A DNA stretch of 44,607 nucleotides from Chloromonas sp. AAM2 (taxonomy: Eukaryota > Chlorophyta > Chlorophyceae > Chlamydomonadales > Chlamydomonadaceae), in NCBI GenBank assembly GCA_004335635.1, contig QAXH01005368.1:20568-65174 (forward strand). Direction: 5' to 3'. The translations under genes and the position numbers were made by a program. Under the pieces are notes generated by a model, which was given only the letters and a program-made list of their open reading frames with translations, was not told the origin of the DNA and did no database searches. The first letter of the stretch is position 1; every line of letters begins with the position of its first letter. Positions 23,213-35,110 of the stretch are shown one piece after another.

Positions 23213-25596
23213 TCAAAAGGTCCCCATGAGCAGGTGGTACTTGATGCGCAGGACATGCATGAAAGATGAGGCCTGCTGCGCCCTGGGCTGGAGGGCAGGG
23301 CTGAACACATCAAAGTTGACACGCTCGAGTGCCTGAAGATACGAATCACACGCGACAGCTGGCAGCATCACGGCTGCAGCCTGCCCGGGTATGTGGCGTG
23401 ACAGGGCCCGGGCTTCATCTAAGTGCCCCTTGGCCACGCTGGCCACAGCCAACACCACGTCCCGCATCCCTTCACTGGATTGTCCGCTGTATACGTCCTC
23501 CTGCACACGTTAAAGGGCCAAACAGGAGCGCCGCGTTGGCTGCTCTAACCTCACAAAAATCCAACAAGAGTCCGTCCAACCAAGGAACAGCAAATTTGCT
23601 ATTTGCCCTACAAGTGCAAAAGACGTGATGATTAGCATCCAGCGATGCTATGCAACGAACCAGCCGTGGGTTGTTTAACCATCAGGCAGGATGTGCAGGC
23701 CAGTAGGGGCAAGTACATTCACAGGCACTGATCCCACAGCCATCAGAGTGTGCACGCCTCGTGTGATAACTTATACAACACTGAACACTTGTTTGACAAG
23801 CTTTCCGGCTGTGCTTCAGTCCATCTTCAGATCGCATTTCAAATCGTAGTGTTGAGCATTCAGAGAGTTACATCGCTTCTACCTGTGAGACGTTGTGTTT
23901 GACGCAAAGATCTATCGGCAGGTACGAGCGGCGTTGCGAGGCGTGGAATGCCGTGCCCTTGAGGAGGGTGGCGAGGCCCACGGCCTTGCCCACGTGTGAC
24001 GCGGCATGATCCGCCTCCCGACTGCCCACGCCCACAGCGCCCAGTTGAAGGTAAAGCAGCTGTAAAGCAACAGATGGGAGCGGTGGACAACCATCACTAG
24101 GGAAGGTGAAAGCTGCTGTTGCTCACACGCATGTGCCTGCACACGTGTGCATCCGGCATGTGCGAAATGTACAAGACCGTGCGTGCACACGCGCATGGGT
24201 GTATGACCCCACGCGTGCGCGCGTATTACAGTCATACGGCCATAAGGATGTACGGCAATTGCAGCCCTTACTACACCGCTGTCTGAACACAACAGCCCAC
24301 CAGGCCGCGGCTCACCTGTGACGCGGTTCCCTCGGCGTACCGTTCCAGACCCTCCACACCCAGAGGCGGCTGCGGGTCTAGAGCGTCCTGCTCCCGTGTG
24401 TCAATGAGGCGTCGCAAGTGGTACTGCTTGATGGCAGGTGCCGGAGAGACACCAATTTTTAACGAAGACGGCTTAGTGCTGCTGCCCGCTGCAGTATCGC
24501 CTCTGCCGCTGCTGCTGGCCGTATTCTCATCAGTAGCACTGGTGCTGGCTGCGCCTTCAGCGGTCTGTCTGGCTGCTGCAGTAGGAGCAGGCTGCTTTGT
24601 TGCTTTGCCTGTTTTGGACACGACATCTTGCAGCGCAATCAACACTGGGTGGCCTGGAGGGTTGCCCTTGAACGCTGCGGCCACGCCATCCCGCCACCAT
24701 TGATACCGCACCTGCAGAAGAAGCAAGCGTGTCACGGAGTGTCACCTGTTCACAGGCGGACACTGTGAAGCCTGACAACGTGCCAGCTGAACCAGAGCCA
24801 AGTGTAAACCTGTAATCTATAGCAGGCCTGACATGTGGTGCTGATATACTGCGTGCAGGTCAGATGGCCTGTACTGCTGCGGTTTTGTATCAGATCATAC
24901 ACCTGTGTCCTGCTCCTTCAGGCTGAGAATGATGCAGTTGAGCTGCAACAAACATGTCCTGTTGAAAGCAGTTGTTTGTGTGCGTTGCGGGCAGCTTGAG
25001 AAAGCTGCTACTCAGCCTGCCCTTGCCTGCACAAGAGGCGTCTCCTTGCTCCGGACGCTATCAGCCACAAGCGCCGTGTCAATGTTGAAGGCACGTAGCA
25101 TGAACATCGCGGGCCGGTGCTCCTGCAAACAAGCATCACATAATGTGTGATCGCAGGAACCTGTCATGACTTCTAGAGTGCTTGATTGGATCTTCAAATT
25201 GAGGCAGCACGGGTCTCTTCGTGTCCCTGATCTTGAGCGGCGAAGGGCAGGAGAAATGAACAACCGACCTTTTGCAGCTGCGCCATCCACACATAGTTAT
25301 CATAGTCATATTTTCTGCAAGTCAGTCCAAACAAACTGAACATTTGAGATGCCAGTACCATCAATAGTGAGAAATGTGTCAGAGTTACAGACGTGAGGGT
25401 TCAAAGTCCTCAACCTAAGGTCTCGATTTGCTGGCATAATCATGACGTTGATATGAAGGTCCCACCTGACTTGCTCAATGCAGTAGGCATACGCTGGGAG
25501 CACGTCCTCGCTGGCGAAGCGCCGCACATTCCTTCCTACAGGCCCAGCACATGCATATGACGTGTGCCTACCCAGCCCTAACGCCAATTTGATCAT
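23213..25596 (-). CDS. NDUFAF6: NADH dehydrogenase complex I assembly factor 6 (squalene/phytoene synthase fold)
   Basis: Related human NDUFAF6 is needed in mitochondria for an early step of complex I assembly; it has a phytoene/squalene synthase fold without known synthase activity. Six exons in order: 25596-25466, 25314-25269, 25122-25027, 24711-24316, 24059-23883 and 23500-23213; 377 residues. Seen: a basic N-terminus that fits mitochondrial import (MIKLALGLGRHTSYACAG), YCIEQVRKYDYDNYVW, FMLRAFNIDTALV, RYQWWRDGVAAAFKG, HAASHVGKAVGLATLLKG, and the C-terminal LPAVACDSYLQALERVNFDVF. Residues about 122-170 are a Ser/Thr/Ala-rich insert. Intron 3 is best read as GC-AG (CAG|GCAAGG); a GT alternative six bases earlier also keeps frame but drops Val-Gln. 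An in-frame TGA lies upstream of the chosen ATG. Confidence 0.93.
24712..25026 (-). other. Probable GC-AG intron in NDUFAF6
   Basis: On the minus strand the exon ends CTTGTGCAG and the intron starts GCAAGG. This gives PLVQ followed by VRYQWW. The alternative GT donor (CTT|GTGCAG) would give PL followed by VRYQWW and has a poorer consensus. Confidence 0.65.
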
Positions 25597-26099
25597 GACG
25601 TCCAGCTGCAAATTGCCTCGCCATCAATAGCAGGTGCAACAGCTAATCACAGAACAAAACATAGCCACCAAGCAAAACATAGCCACTCATGCCGGTCGGT
25701 TGGCGTCAGTCCGTTTGGCACACGTGATAAACAAAACCTGCACGGGTTGCCGCTCGCCTTGCCTGAATTCGATTGCTATCAGGGTTACTGCTAACCTTGT
25801 TACGGAACTGGCAGGGCCGACACTGCTGAAGGACTCAGACCGAGACTCCCACTCAAACCAAGTGTCCCAACCGACGATCTTTGTAAGTTGTTTGCAAGTG
25901 TGCCAGCAATTTATGCACGCATACTACACAGCTAACTGGACGCACACTGAACTGATCGCGGAGCAGGCTGCTATGTAAAGACGGACGCGCTGGTCGTGCG
26001 CGCTAGCTCAGCGTTTTCAAGCCCAAACTTTTGGTCTCGGCCACAACTTGCTGGGTAGTCATTTCAACAAGCAATTAACACAACTGCAGATTCGTCATC
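25597..26099. promoter_or_regulatory. Probable shared promoter region, divergent genes
   Basis: The start codons of NDUFAF6 (-) and the interactor-like gene (+) are 503 bp apart and face away from each other, so both promoters must lie here. A direct repeat caaaacatagccac occurs at 25655-25668 and 25673-25686. No TATA box is obvious. Confidence 0.6.
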
Positions 26100-29000
26100 A
26101 TGGAGTTTGAGGCCGCTGCTTTGCCTAATGGGCACCCAGCTGAAGATCTTGCTGTTGACAGCGGGGCAGCAGGGCCAGTAGAAGAGAATGGGCTGGCCAC
26201 CTTGGATTTGCCAGCCGAAACAGCACCCAGAGGCTTGTATCTTGTGAGAATACCGAAGCCCCCAATGGACGACACGGAGCTCAAGAGGCTACAGGCAGAC
26301 TTTCAAGGCCATGTCACTAAGCTCAAGGCAATGAACGTGAAGCTACAAGCCAAGAGGGTGCGTGCAGAGGCTCGTGTCGATTGCACGAAACAGCGTAGAG
26401 CGAGGCAGCGACATGTACCAGCTGCATTTTCATACGCTGTTACTGACGCTGTGTCCCCCGCAGGAGGTGGTACGCACATTCAAAACCCAGATGAACGACG
26501 CGCGAGGGCTTAAGGAAACCTCAGAACCTGAGTTCCAGGACAAGTCAGCCAGGATGCAAGAGCTTCGCAACTTGCGCTCGACGTACATCACCAGGATCAA
26601 GGTCATCAGGGACAACCTGGCTGGTCTCGACTGCAAGAGCGAGCAGGAGCTTGACGAGAAGATACGGGCCACAGAGCACCGCATCTCGCACGAGGTGGGA
26701 CATGCCAACGGCTACAGCAAGGCTTAGCATGGGCCTGCCGTGCAAGCCAGCGCTGCGTAGCAAACTTCTTGCAGGAACAGCCACCTGCTGTTTCAAAGGC
26801 GTGGCTTGCAGCTTTATGCAGACTGTGTCACACATGTGCTGCAGGGCATGACACTGCGCGAGGAGAAGCAGTTGGTGCAGCAGATTGCCAAGTTGAACGC
26901 AATGCGTGGCAAGATCAAGGAGTACGATTTGCACAAGGACGAGCTTGTTGAGCTGGAGAGTGAGGTGTCCAAGGTCAGACAGGGATTCAGCTTTGAATGC
27001 TTCAGCATGCGGTCACTCCTGCCTCAACCACAGCTGATTTCGGTTTTGCACGAATTGCTGCAATGTTGTGGATTCAGAAGTCTGTACAGGCTGCCACCAT
27101 TGCAGCACTCACACTTATGTGGCATTAGTGCTGGAAAGACTGCCAGTAACGTCAAACAGTTTTGTGCTGCTCATCCGATCTCATGTTCTTGGTGCCTTCA
27201 TTCCAACCAGACATTGAATGTATGCATTACCTGCTTTCCTTTATGCCCATGTGTGCTGTCACAGATTAAGGCCATCATGGGCGACATGGACGGCGAGTTC
27301 AGCGTGATCAAGAGTGAGAGGGACGCCACACAAAAGGTTGTCCAGGACATCTACACCAACCTGAAGAAGGCGCAGGTGCGGATCTGACCCACGCCTTCGT
27401 CAACGTACGCTCTCCCAAGCAGCATGAGCACCTGCTGGTGTGCGGTCTTCTAGTCGGGCATAATGCCTTGCACTTCGTCTACTTCAGGCATGAAGGGCAA
27501 GCTTACTTATCGGTTGCGCAGTGTTAGGCTCTTTCTGAGGATGGAACAAGGCAAGCTCCTTTTGGGTTTATGCAGTGCTAGACCCTTGCTTTGATATTTT
27601 GAGCCGGCAGTTTTGAGCTGTCGGCATTTTCTGCACACCATATCTGGACCAGATCAGTGTTTACTTAGGCATCGTTCATCATTTTGAGAGAAAAACATAT
27701 GATTATTCCAGGATGGATTATTTGATCATCAAATACTTGCTCAGAGGAAATTTTTAGTCCTATGGCTGCAGGACGAGCTGCGGGCGCTGGAGGCCGAGCA
27801 CGCTGAGCTGCAGGCGGCCAAGGAGGGCACCCTCAAGGCATTGGACGGCTCTCGTGATGAGACCAACGCAAGCATGCGTGACTACAGGGAGAACCGCAAG
27901 TTCAGCCTGACAGTGCGCGACCTGGTCGCAGCGGGTCAGAACGACGAGGCAGCAGCCATGGTCAGGGCGCAAGTGAGTTCGCCAGGGAGAAGCATCAGGA
28001 ACTGTTCTGCACAGAAGTAGAGGGTTGCTGGCAATCTGATGATATGATGAAGGAACCAGACATGTGTATGTGGTTATGGCTCCTTTTCCAGACAAATGCC
28101 AGTTTATGGCAAGGGCTGGTCAGTCACGAAGTGCTTGTATTCAGGCTGATCTGTCATCTGGGAGCATTGGGAGTGCTGGTGCATCTGCCAGTCCAGTGAT
28201 TTTTGCTGACTGTCCACAGGTTGACGAGTGGGTGGCCAAGCTGAGCTCAGACCCCACCCTCCGCCGCGAGTACCACTCCTTGTGGGCTGCCCAGCGCAAG
28301 TTCCCTGTCTCGGAGCTGCTGCCCGAGTCGTGCTCCGCTGTGCAGGACCCTCGTGGGGCGGCCAATGGTGCCGGGCGGGGCGGGGGTCGGGGGGTTGCAG
28401 GCGCCAGGGCACCGCCGCCTGAGCCCAGGGGACCGGAGAAGGCCAAGGCGCTCATCGAACAACTCCTGCAGGTGAGAGGGCTCAAGGGCCATGCACCACA
28501 AAACCTTGTACTGCAAACATTGTACTGATACAAATCTGCGATGTTGCATGTGATGCACAACTTTTCCTTCCTTGTCAGGACGCGATATTTGTTGATTTTA
28601 ACAGTTGTTACAAACATGCGTTCCTGTTTTGTGCACTCTACAGGAGGCCAGCAAGGAGGCGGCTGTGGCCAGGGCGCGCGTCAATGGTGGTTCAGACGGC
28701 GACGCTGAGGACGAGGATGAGGATGCGACAGTGGTTGCTGCGGCAGGTGAGTCAGAGGAGCTGGCATGCCGCACAACTTGATGCAATACTACAGTTCCTG
28801 GTCAGCCTACTGCTTAGATCAATCACTGCATGCACGTCTTGGTAAGGCTGCTAACAAGGCTGCGTGTTTGCCTGCTGCAGTCGGCGTGGTTAAGAAGACT
28901 GTTGTTGAGGTTTACAAGCCACCTGGCGCCATGAGCGGCAGCACCACAACTTCCAACTCCACAGGGGCGGCCAAACTGGTCAAGGATGCAGCAGCGGCAG

Positions 29001-30277
29001 CGGCAGCTGCCTTCAACTACAAGGTTGAGCTACCCAAGGTAAGGCCACATGGGGGTGGCTGGCCTGTCAGTGTGTTTTATCTACCCATGTATCAAGAAGG
29101 CTAGAGTTTGTGACAATCGTTCTGCCCAGGCTAACTTGCTGGGGGTCGGATTTGCTTGCTGGGGGTCGAATTCAGCAATGGCATTCTGGAAATGCAAGGG
29201 CATTCACACTGCGTCGACCTTGCATGATATTTTTGACAGAGTTCTTGAGTAGTCCTTTACACACCCGCTGCTGTTCTGGGCCATGTTTACAACTGCAACA
29301 GGTGAAGCAATAACCAAATACGTCTTGCCTGCTCAGGTTGTCGACACAGAGGTGTTTGTTCCTGCCGTGATGAAGTCCGACACCGAGCTGCAGACCAAGG
29401 AGATGCTCCGCCAGGAACAGATGCGCAAGAACCAGGAGGCGGAGGAACGCAAGCGCAAGCGAGCAGAACTGGCAGAGCGAAAGAAGGCACAGGCAGGTTA
29501 CTCTGGCGCATAAGAATGCACGTGCCCATTTGAGCTGTGCCAATGTTTTGCAAGATGTGCGGCTGATCAGCGTTGATTTGTGCTCAAGACTCGTTTCACT
29601 GTTTATCGTGTCATGCTGTTCTCACTGTCGGTTTTGCATGTTGTGGCGCAGGCGGCTGAGACAGCCAAGCGCCTGGAAGCGGAGCGGAGGGAGCGGGACC
29701 AGCAGGCCCGAGCACTCGCAGCCGGCGGCAAAGCAGCGGCGGCGGCAGCAGCAGCAGCAGCCAGCAGGGCTCTGGAGGAGCAGGTGGCAGAGGCAGCAGT
29801 GCAGGAACAAGCAGCAGCGGCGACAGCGCCCACTGCACAGCAGCAGCAGGTACTGGGGTGCAGCCACTGGCACACACGGCTTGGGAGGTTGTTGCTTGAT
29901 GCAAAACATGGTCAAGATGGTCATAGGCACGGTTTCAACACATGTTACTGCACGTGTAAATGATGGCAATTAGGCAGGCTGCCTGGAGAGCAGTCCATCC
30001 CCTCTGGCCTGGGAGCAGTTGATCAATGGAGCAGCATTGTAGTGGGGTGTTAGTCTGGAGGTGATGAACCATGGTTGACCTGCCATTGCAGGTGACGAAG
30101 ATGAGTGCGCCGACGGCGTTTGAGAAGAGGCAGCAGGTCGCTGCGGCGAGGCGTTTCAAGTCCAAGGCCACGCCTGTCAAGCAGGTCCAAAGCTTCTGGA
30201 ACCAGTACCAGGGGTGGATTGTCCTCCTGGCAGTGCTGCTGCTTTGCATCATCCTGGCCATCGCTTTCCTCATGTGA
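26100..30277 (+). CDS. Proton pump interactor (PPI1)-like coiled-coil, tail-anchored protein
   Basis: Eleven exons: 26100-26357, 26464-26694, 26845-26973, 27265-27375, 27772-27972, 28220-28471, 28644-28746, 28881-29038, 29337-29492, 29652-29849 and 30092-30277; 660 residues. In order: an acidic N-terminus; GLYLVRIPKPP; long charged helices likely to form coiled coil (about residues 60-300), including LREEKQLVQQIAKLNAMR, which fits the family's most conserved part; a Gly/Pro/Arg linker; a Lys/Glu/Ala-rich helix (about 485-600); a basic stretch ARRFKSKATPVKQ; and a C-terminal membrane segment WIVLLAVLLLCIILAIAFLM that ends the protein, the layout of an ER tail anchor. In Arabidopsis PPI1 binds the plasma membrane H+-ATPase; binding here is only inferred. 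Intron 9 has a GC donor. Confidence 0.88.
29493..29651 (+). other. GC-AG intron in the interactor-like gene
   Basis: Exon 9 must end on CAG (29492) to stay in phase with GCG at 29652. The donor is CAG|GCAGGT. The GT four bases later would shift the frame and give a stop two codons on. Confidence 0.8.
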
Positions 30278-30861
30278 ACATGACGGACGATCAGTCGTCT
30301 TCAGTTGCGCAGTCGATTCGGTCCTTCTAGGACCAGTGCTTCATCACATCTATGTAGCCAGGCTAGGACACCGCAAGTGTGACCGAGGGTCTCCATGGCG
30401 CACTGACAGGAATGGTCATACAGCCATTTTGAGCTTTTGTGCAAACTAGACAACAGCTGTCATGTTTGTTGGTCATCAGCAACTTGTTGGTCAGGCAGGC
30501 TTGACTAGGCCACTCTCTGCCACTGCACTAGCTCATGTAGTTCGGCGGTTCTCAGTCCTTAACAACAACTCGCTGCAATGAACTTTACTCAATAGCTCAA
30601 GAATTGTTGAGCATACGCTTACAAGTCTTGCAATGCATTTCACATTTTGCTGAACTAATCACGCTATACCTCTCAGCTTATTCAGTTCTAACTGATGGTC
30701 GGCAGTTGGCAGACGCCAAACGCGGCATGGCCAGACCATGCTTGATCAACGGTAGTCCATTCAATGGGCCTTCCTGTTGACTGCGTGACTGACTGGTGTG
30801 ATTAATGGATTGTGTGTTTAAGACTTTGGCTTGTGCATCTGGCGGCTTGTGTAAGAAGAAG

Positions 30862-30894
30862 CGTGCTTCAGGGTGTGCACTCCCTCCTTGTAAG
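30862..30894 (+). repeat. Dispersed repeat block, copy C, with TGTAA
   Basis: cgtgcttcagggtgtgcact followed by ccctccttgtaag. It matches the first third of copy B and holds a TGTAA (30889-30893) in the sense orientation of the interactor-like gene. Confidence 0.7.
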
Positions 30895-31186
30895 ACGAGC
30901 AGCAACAACAAAACAGACGAATCTGCAGATGATGCGTTGCTCAGTGCTGAACATGCTTGACAAAGCTGGCTGGAAACAACCTAGCAAACCTCAACCCACT
31001 CGGGCCTGTAGTGGGATCAATAGCAGTTCGGACTTGCAGGCTGTGTCCTAAGGTTCAAGCAGACAGCAAGCGTGGGTACAAAAGGCCAATGCAGCATGGA
31101 GCGCATACATGGCCAGAGGCCCAACTCACAGTTACCGCCCGTAAAAACGGCCTAGACCAAACCGCCACCACTGCACAACCCTGCAG

Positions 31187-31558
31187 TAAAAAAAAGTTTG
31201 CCAGTTCTGGGACAATCTTGTGAGATGGACAGTGACGTGGTGGAGGTGTGCACATGTGGTGTTGATTTCGTGTCGTGTGAGACTGAGGTGTGGTGCCCTG
31301 GTTGGATTGGTAACCGGTCAGGTCACAGCCAACACAGTTCTCAGGTCAAGCTCATGAGGGGTTGATGTCATCAGACAGACTGGGGACCAGTAGGGTTGAT
31401 GTGATCAATTGTGTTCACTGCTCATCCCTCAGCCTTCGTTTCAGATCCTGTACATAGCCGGCACAAGCAGCCTCAGCTTCCTTGATAGTGCTGTACGGGC
31501 CAGCTGGGGACACACCGGTTTCAACAGGAATTGTCCCAGAACTGGCAAACTTCTTTTT
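31187..31558. mobile_element. TIR element, copy 4
   Basis: The left end after a run of A's reads gtttgccagttctgggacaa (31196-31215). The right end reads ggaattgtcccagaactggc and continues aaac (31527-31550). About 370 bp. An open frame on the minus strand runs from the right TIR inward to a stop at 31415. Confidence 0.75.
31415..31510 (-). other. Coding-like tail inside TIR element copy 4
   Basis: Reading inward from the right TIR gives PAGPYSTIKEAEAACAGYVQ followed by a basic tail DLKRRLRDEQ and a stop. The helical, charged make-up looks more like protein than chance, but I do not recognise it. It may be what is left of a gene of the parent element. Confidence 0.3.
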
Positions 31559-31818
31559 GACATGAACCGCCTGACTGTAATGTAAAGTTGTTGGTCGCTG
31601 GCGGTGACAGTTCTTTCCGTGATGTGAACTGCCATGGTGTCCGAGCATTGACTTCTGGACTGGCCAACATGCATCTGTGAACTGAAACATTGGTTACAAA
31701 AAACAACGACACAATTTCACAAGCTGCGGATAGTCCTCAGACCTGAAGAATCGACAAAAGATGGACATAAGAGCACGACCAAAAACTAGCTAAGCCACCT
31801 GGCAAGGCAGCGACAAAT

Positions 31819-34649
31819 CTAGAAGTACTTGGTGGTGAAGTAGTCCAGGTCGAAGTGATGAAGCCGGACGTAGCCATCCTCTCCACCAGTTACAAAACTG
31901 CAAAAGGGCAAATGCTGCACTTAATAGCATGCAGCTGGCTATGCGACGTTTCAAGCCTCGGAAGTACTGCATCACAGGCCCGCTGATTGTACTGATGCTG
32001 TAATCTTGAGCTTGCAACAGCTGCCAAACGTAATCACTGCCGTCCTAACAAAGCTCGTGGGCAGATTATAGAAAACATGAGTTTTGGCCATCAACCTGGA
32101 ACAAACGTAATTTACACACCAAACGTCCCTGCCAGCAAGTAATCACACGCAGACCTACCTTCTCCCGCTCGGGTGGAAGGCGACGGTGTTGATGGGACCG
32201 AAATGGCCTCTGACCTGGCCAAACTCCTCTTGGTAAATCTGCAACAACGCAAAGAACAGGAAGATGGCAGATGGTTGATCAAATGAATAGAATGACGGCA
32301 CACAGTTGATGAGTTCAGCCTCAGCAACTTGTCAAGAGTCCAGCCTCAGCAACACCCAAAAACACCCGCAGAGTACACCCCACTCCAGCTGTCATGTGCT
32401 GCCTGCCTACCTTGTGGAAGAATCGTGCTTCAAAACCACCAGCCTTTGCGGCTGTGGTTGTCACTTGAGATGCGTCCTGACCACCTCCCAACAAAACCTG
32501 CATGGCAAGCAGCAGGCACCAACAGTGCAGAGTTGGATGCAACAATCATATTGTGCACCCAGCAAACAGTATTGTAAACAACAACCAGGAGAAGCTGCCA
32601 CGGCATGTCATGTAAAGTGGAACCGAGCTGCACAACAAGGTGCAACACTAGCGTGGCCTACACGGATGTACCAGCATCTGTACCTGGATGAGTACCTGAA
32701 CATGTGAGCATGCTGCAACAGAGCATCCTCTGAAGCAAAAAGCTTGGAACCCATGCCTGCCCCACACGTACAGATGCCTAATGTGTGCCAAGCGCTGACG
32801 CAAGCGCACTTACGTGGTCAAACAGAGGCGAGACGGCTGCCGACTGCACAAACCGCCCTGTCTTGTAGGACTTGAGCTCAATGAACTCGTCTATATCGAT
32901 CAACTTTGCTGTCTTGTCTAGCGAGGCCGTGACCACGTAGGAGCCGTCGGGGGAGAGCTGCATGTCCTGGATGGCGTCCTCATGCACCTGACGCTCCAGC
33001 AGCATGGCGCCCGTCTGCACAGAAACGGACAAGGAACAATGTTCTGGTGGATTGATGCACAGCTAGAAGGACGGACATGTGAGAGAGTGGAGACATCATA
33101 TCATGAGTGACAGACGCACAGGAACGGGCAGGGAAGCGGAGAGAGCCGACCGTGAATCACAAACTATGCACGAAGTGCACCCTGACCTGCCGTTTCTCAA
33201 TTGATACATGGTCAAGTAACGACCAACCATCCTGGCTAGTATCATGGGAGACATCATTGCTGCTCATCCATGAGACTTAGCCCGGTGGTATGCGTCTAGA
33301 TCATGGCTGCCGCTGTTTCTGCTGCTGTTCTCACTGCGTCCGTCCGCTAAAGCTGGTGCTGAGCCTTCTGTATTGGTTCCTGCTCCAGCCCAAACACTCT
33401 GCCTGTGCACCAAACGAGCCATACTGTCATGCCTTCGCTGCTGTGGCTACTGCTGTTGACTCTCTGCGTGCTGGTCTACCCAGCTCATTCAGCGCATGCT
33501 CCGTTGCTGTTTCAGATCCTGATGCGCCAATCCATGCTTCTGCAGAGGTCTGCACGCCTTGTCGACATCTCTGAGCAGACTGATGGTGCACTCCAAGCAC
33601 CTGCATCCCTTCTGCCTCAGACTGCATGGAGCCTTGAATTTGGCCCGCTGCAACCGTGCTGGCCCAGCAATCCTCCAGCTCAGGCAAACAGCCATCGCTC
33701 CCCTGCTGTTGAATACGCACCTCTGAGTCCCATTTGCGCAAAAAGCCACCATCATGTGAAGTGACCAAAGTGCGGTTCATGTCACACCAGTAGACTCGTG
33801 TGATGCGGCCCTTAGGCGCCGCGATTTGAAGAACTGTGTTTGTTGTCTGCTGTGAGATGTCCTGCTCGTGCTTGGTGATGTGGATGGTGGGCGCACTGCC
33901 CATGAAGGCATCTGTTGTGAAGGCCATCAGCCCCTCGCCTATACTGAGGTGGACTGCTCTGCATGGCTCGCCCAGCTTGAACTGAAAGAGCTCCTTGCCT
34001 GTCTGCATGTCCCAGTACCGAACTGTCTGATCAGCTGATGCTGTGATGAGGCGGTCAGAGTCCCCTGTAAGACAACGTAATGCAACAAGTCAGACAAGCC
34101 AAGCCTGCTGTTACAGCTTCATGCCCTCATGAACGCCTATTGCATGAGAGCGCCTACATGAGGATCCTTACATCAAGTTCACAGAGCGCAGAGTTATCCA
34201 TGACACCTGCTGAAACTGCATGCTTGGAAGCTCGTGCCATGCTCTGTATGTGCTTAATTAGACATGCAGGCGGCGCACCCACATGTGATATCGCAACTCC
34301 ACACAGCACCGTTGTGGCCGTCGAACGTGCCGAGTCGCTTGCCATCTTCAGACCACCAGACGCACGGCGCATTGTTCTGCGAACCGGTTAAAGATGGCGG
34401 TTGATCTTGCCCGTTCATCATGCTGAGAAAACCCTGCAGGGTGGCATGCATGGGCTGTTGCGACCTACCTTTGCACAGCTGATGAGGAGGTCGCCTTCCC
34501 TGTTAAACCTGCGAACGACAAGCAGGAAGCTTTAGCGTGTACTGCGCGCGGTGCTGCGTATCCGTGGCCTTGTCTAACGCAAGAGCGCTAAGAACTTACT
34601 TGACCTGGGTCAGAGGCCTTTCATGCCCCTTTAACAAGTAAGGCCGCAT
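31819..34649 (-). CDS. EIF3I: Eukaryotic translation initiation factor 3 subunit i (WD40 protein)
   Basis: A subunit of eIF3, which helps load mRNA and initiator tRNA on the 40S ribosome; cytosolic. Eight exons in order: 34649-34600, 34508-34469, 34376-34283, 34064-33721, 33014-32814, 32497-32411, 32238-32159 and 31897-31819; 324 residues, the usual length of the family. The seven-bladed WD40 pattern is visible: [85 protein letters not shown] followed by [26 protein letters not shown] and the closing [15 protein letters not shown]. Every junction keeps frame. Candidate polyadenylation signal at 31694-31698. Confidence 0.97.
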
Positions 34650-35110
34650 TGTCTTGAGTTTGGCGGTGTCAGATCCCTTTAGTTGGTCGGCGGATCACAA
34701 AGGTGGGCTGTAAGGGCTGCACAGAAGGCACCGAGTCTGTGTCTTGCAGCAAAAGGACAGGCTACAGTAGCGCATAGGTCCCTTCATTGTCGAAAAAGTT
34801 CGCCAACGCTTCACGTGCCAACCGCTTCGGTCCTGGCACCTTCTTCGCTTACAAGGAGGGAGTGCACACCAAGAAGTTGCCTGGAAAGTCGCCTTACCTC
34901 AGGAATGGCTCATGACAAGGCCAGAAGTTGCAAAACACGCGCTGACAAGCACGTGGCTATTCTTCGCTTACACAGTTGCAGAGTCAACATTAACAGCGCA
35001 AGACCTGAAGCATTGTCCAGCTCTTCATGAGTTTTCAGGCTGGTCATCAGAGGCAGGCAATGGCTGCCTTATTTGTATCCGTGGTGAAGGTTCAATCCTC
35101 CCAGTTCCCC
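34650..35110. other. eIF3i upstream region and NXD1 3' region
   Basis: 461 bp between tandem minus-strand genes. It carries two minus-strand TGTAA candidates for NXD1 (34849-34853 and 34968-34972), each inside the same ttcttcgcttaca motif, and dispersed-repeat copy D. Confidence 0.6.
34847..34877 (-). repeat. Dispersed repeat block, copy D, with TGTAA
   Basis: On the minus strand: cttcttggtgtgcactccct followed by ccttgtaagc. It shares ggtgtgcactccctccttgt with copy C and its TGTAA is in sense orientation for NXD1. Confidence 0.75.

Larger units (their letters stand above)
30278..31818. other. Intergenic stretch between convergent genes
   Basis: It holds the 3' regions of the interactor-like gene (+) and eIF3i (-). 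Candidate signals: TGTAA at 30850-30854 and 30889-30893 on +, and ttaca at 31694-31698 for the minus strand. It also holds dispersed-repeat copy C and TIR element copy 4. No gene is supported. Confidence 0.6.
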
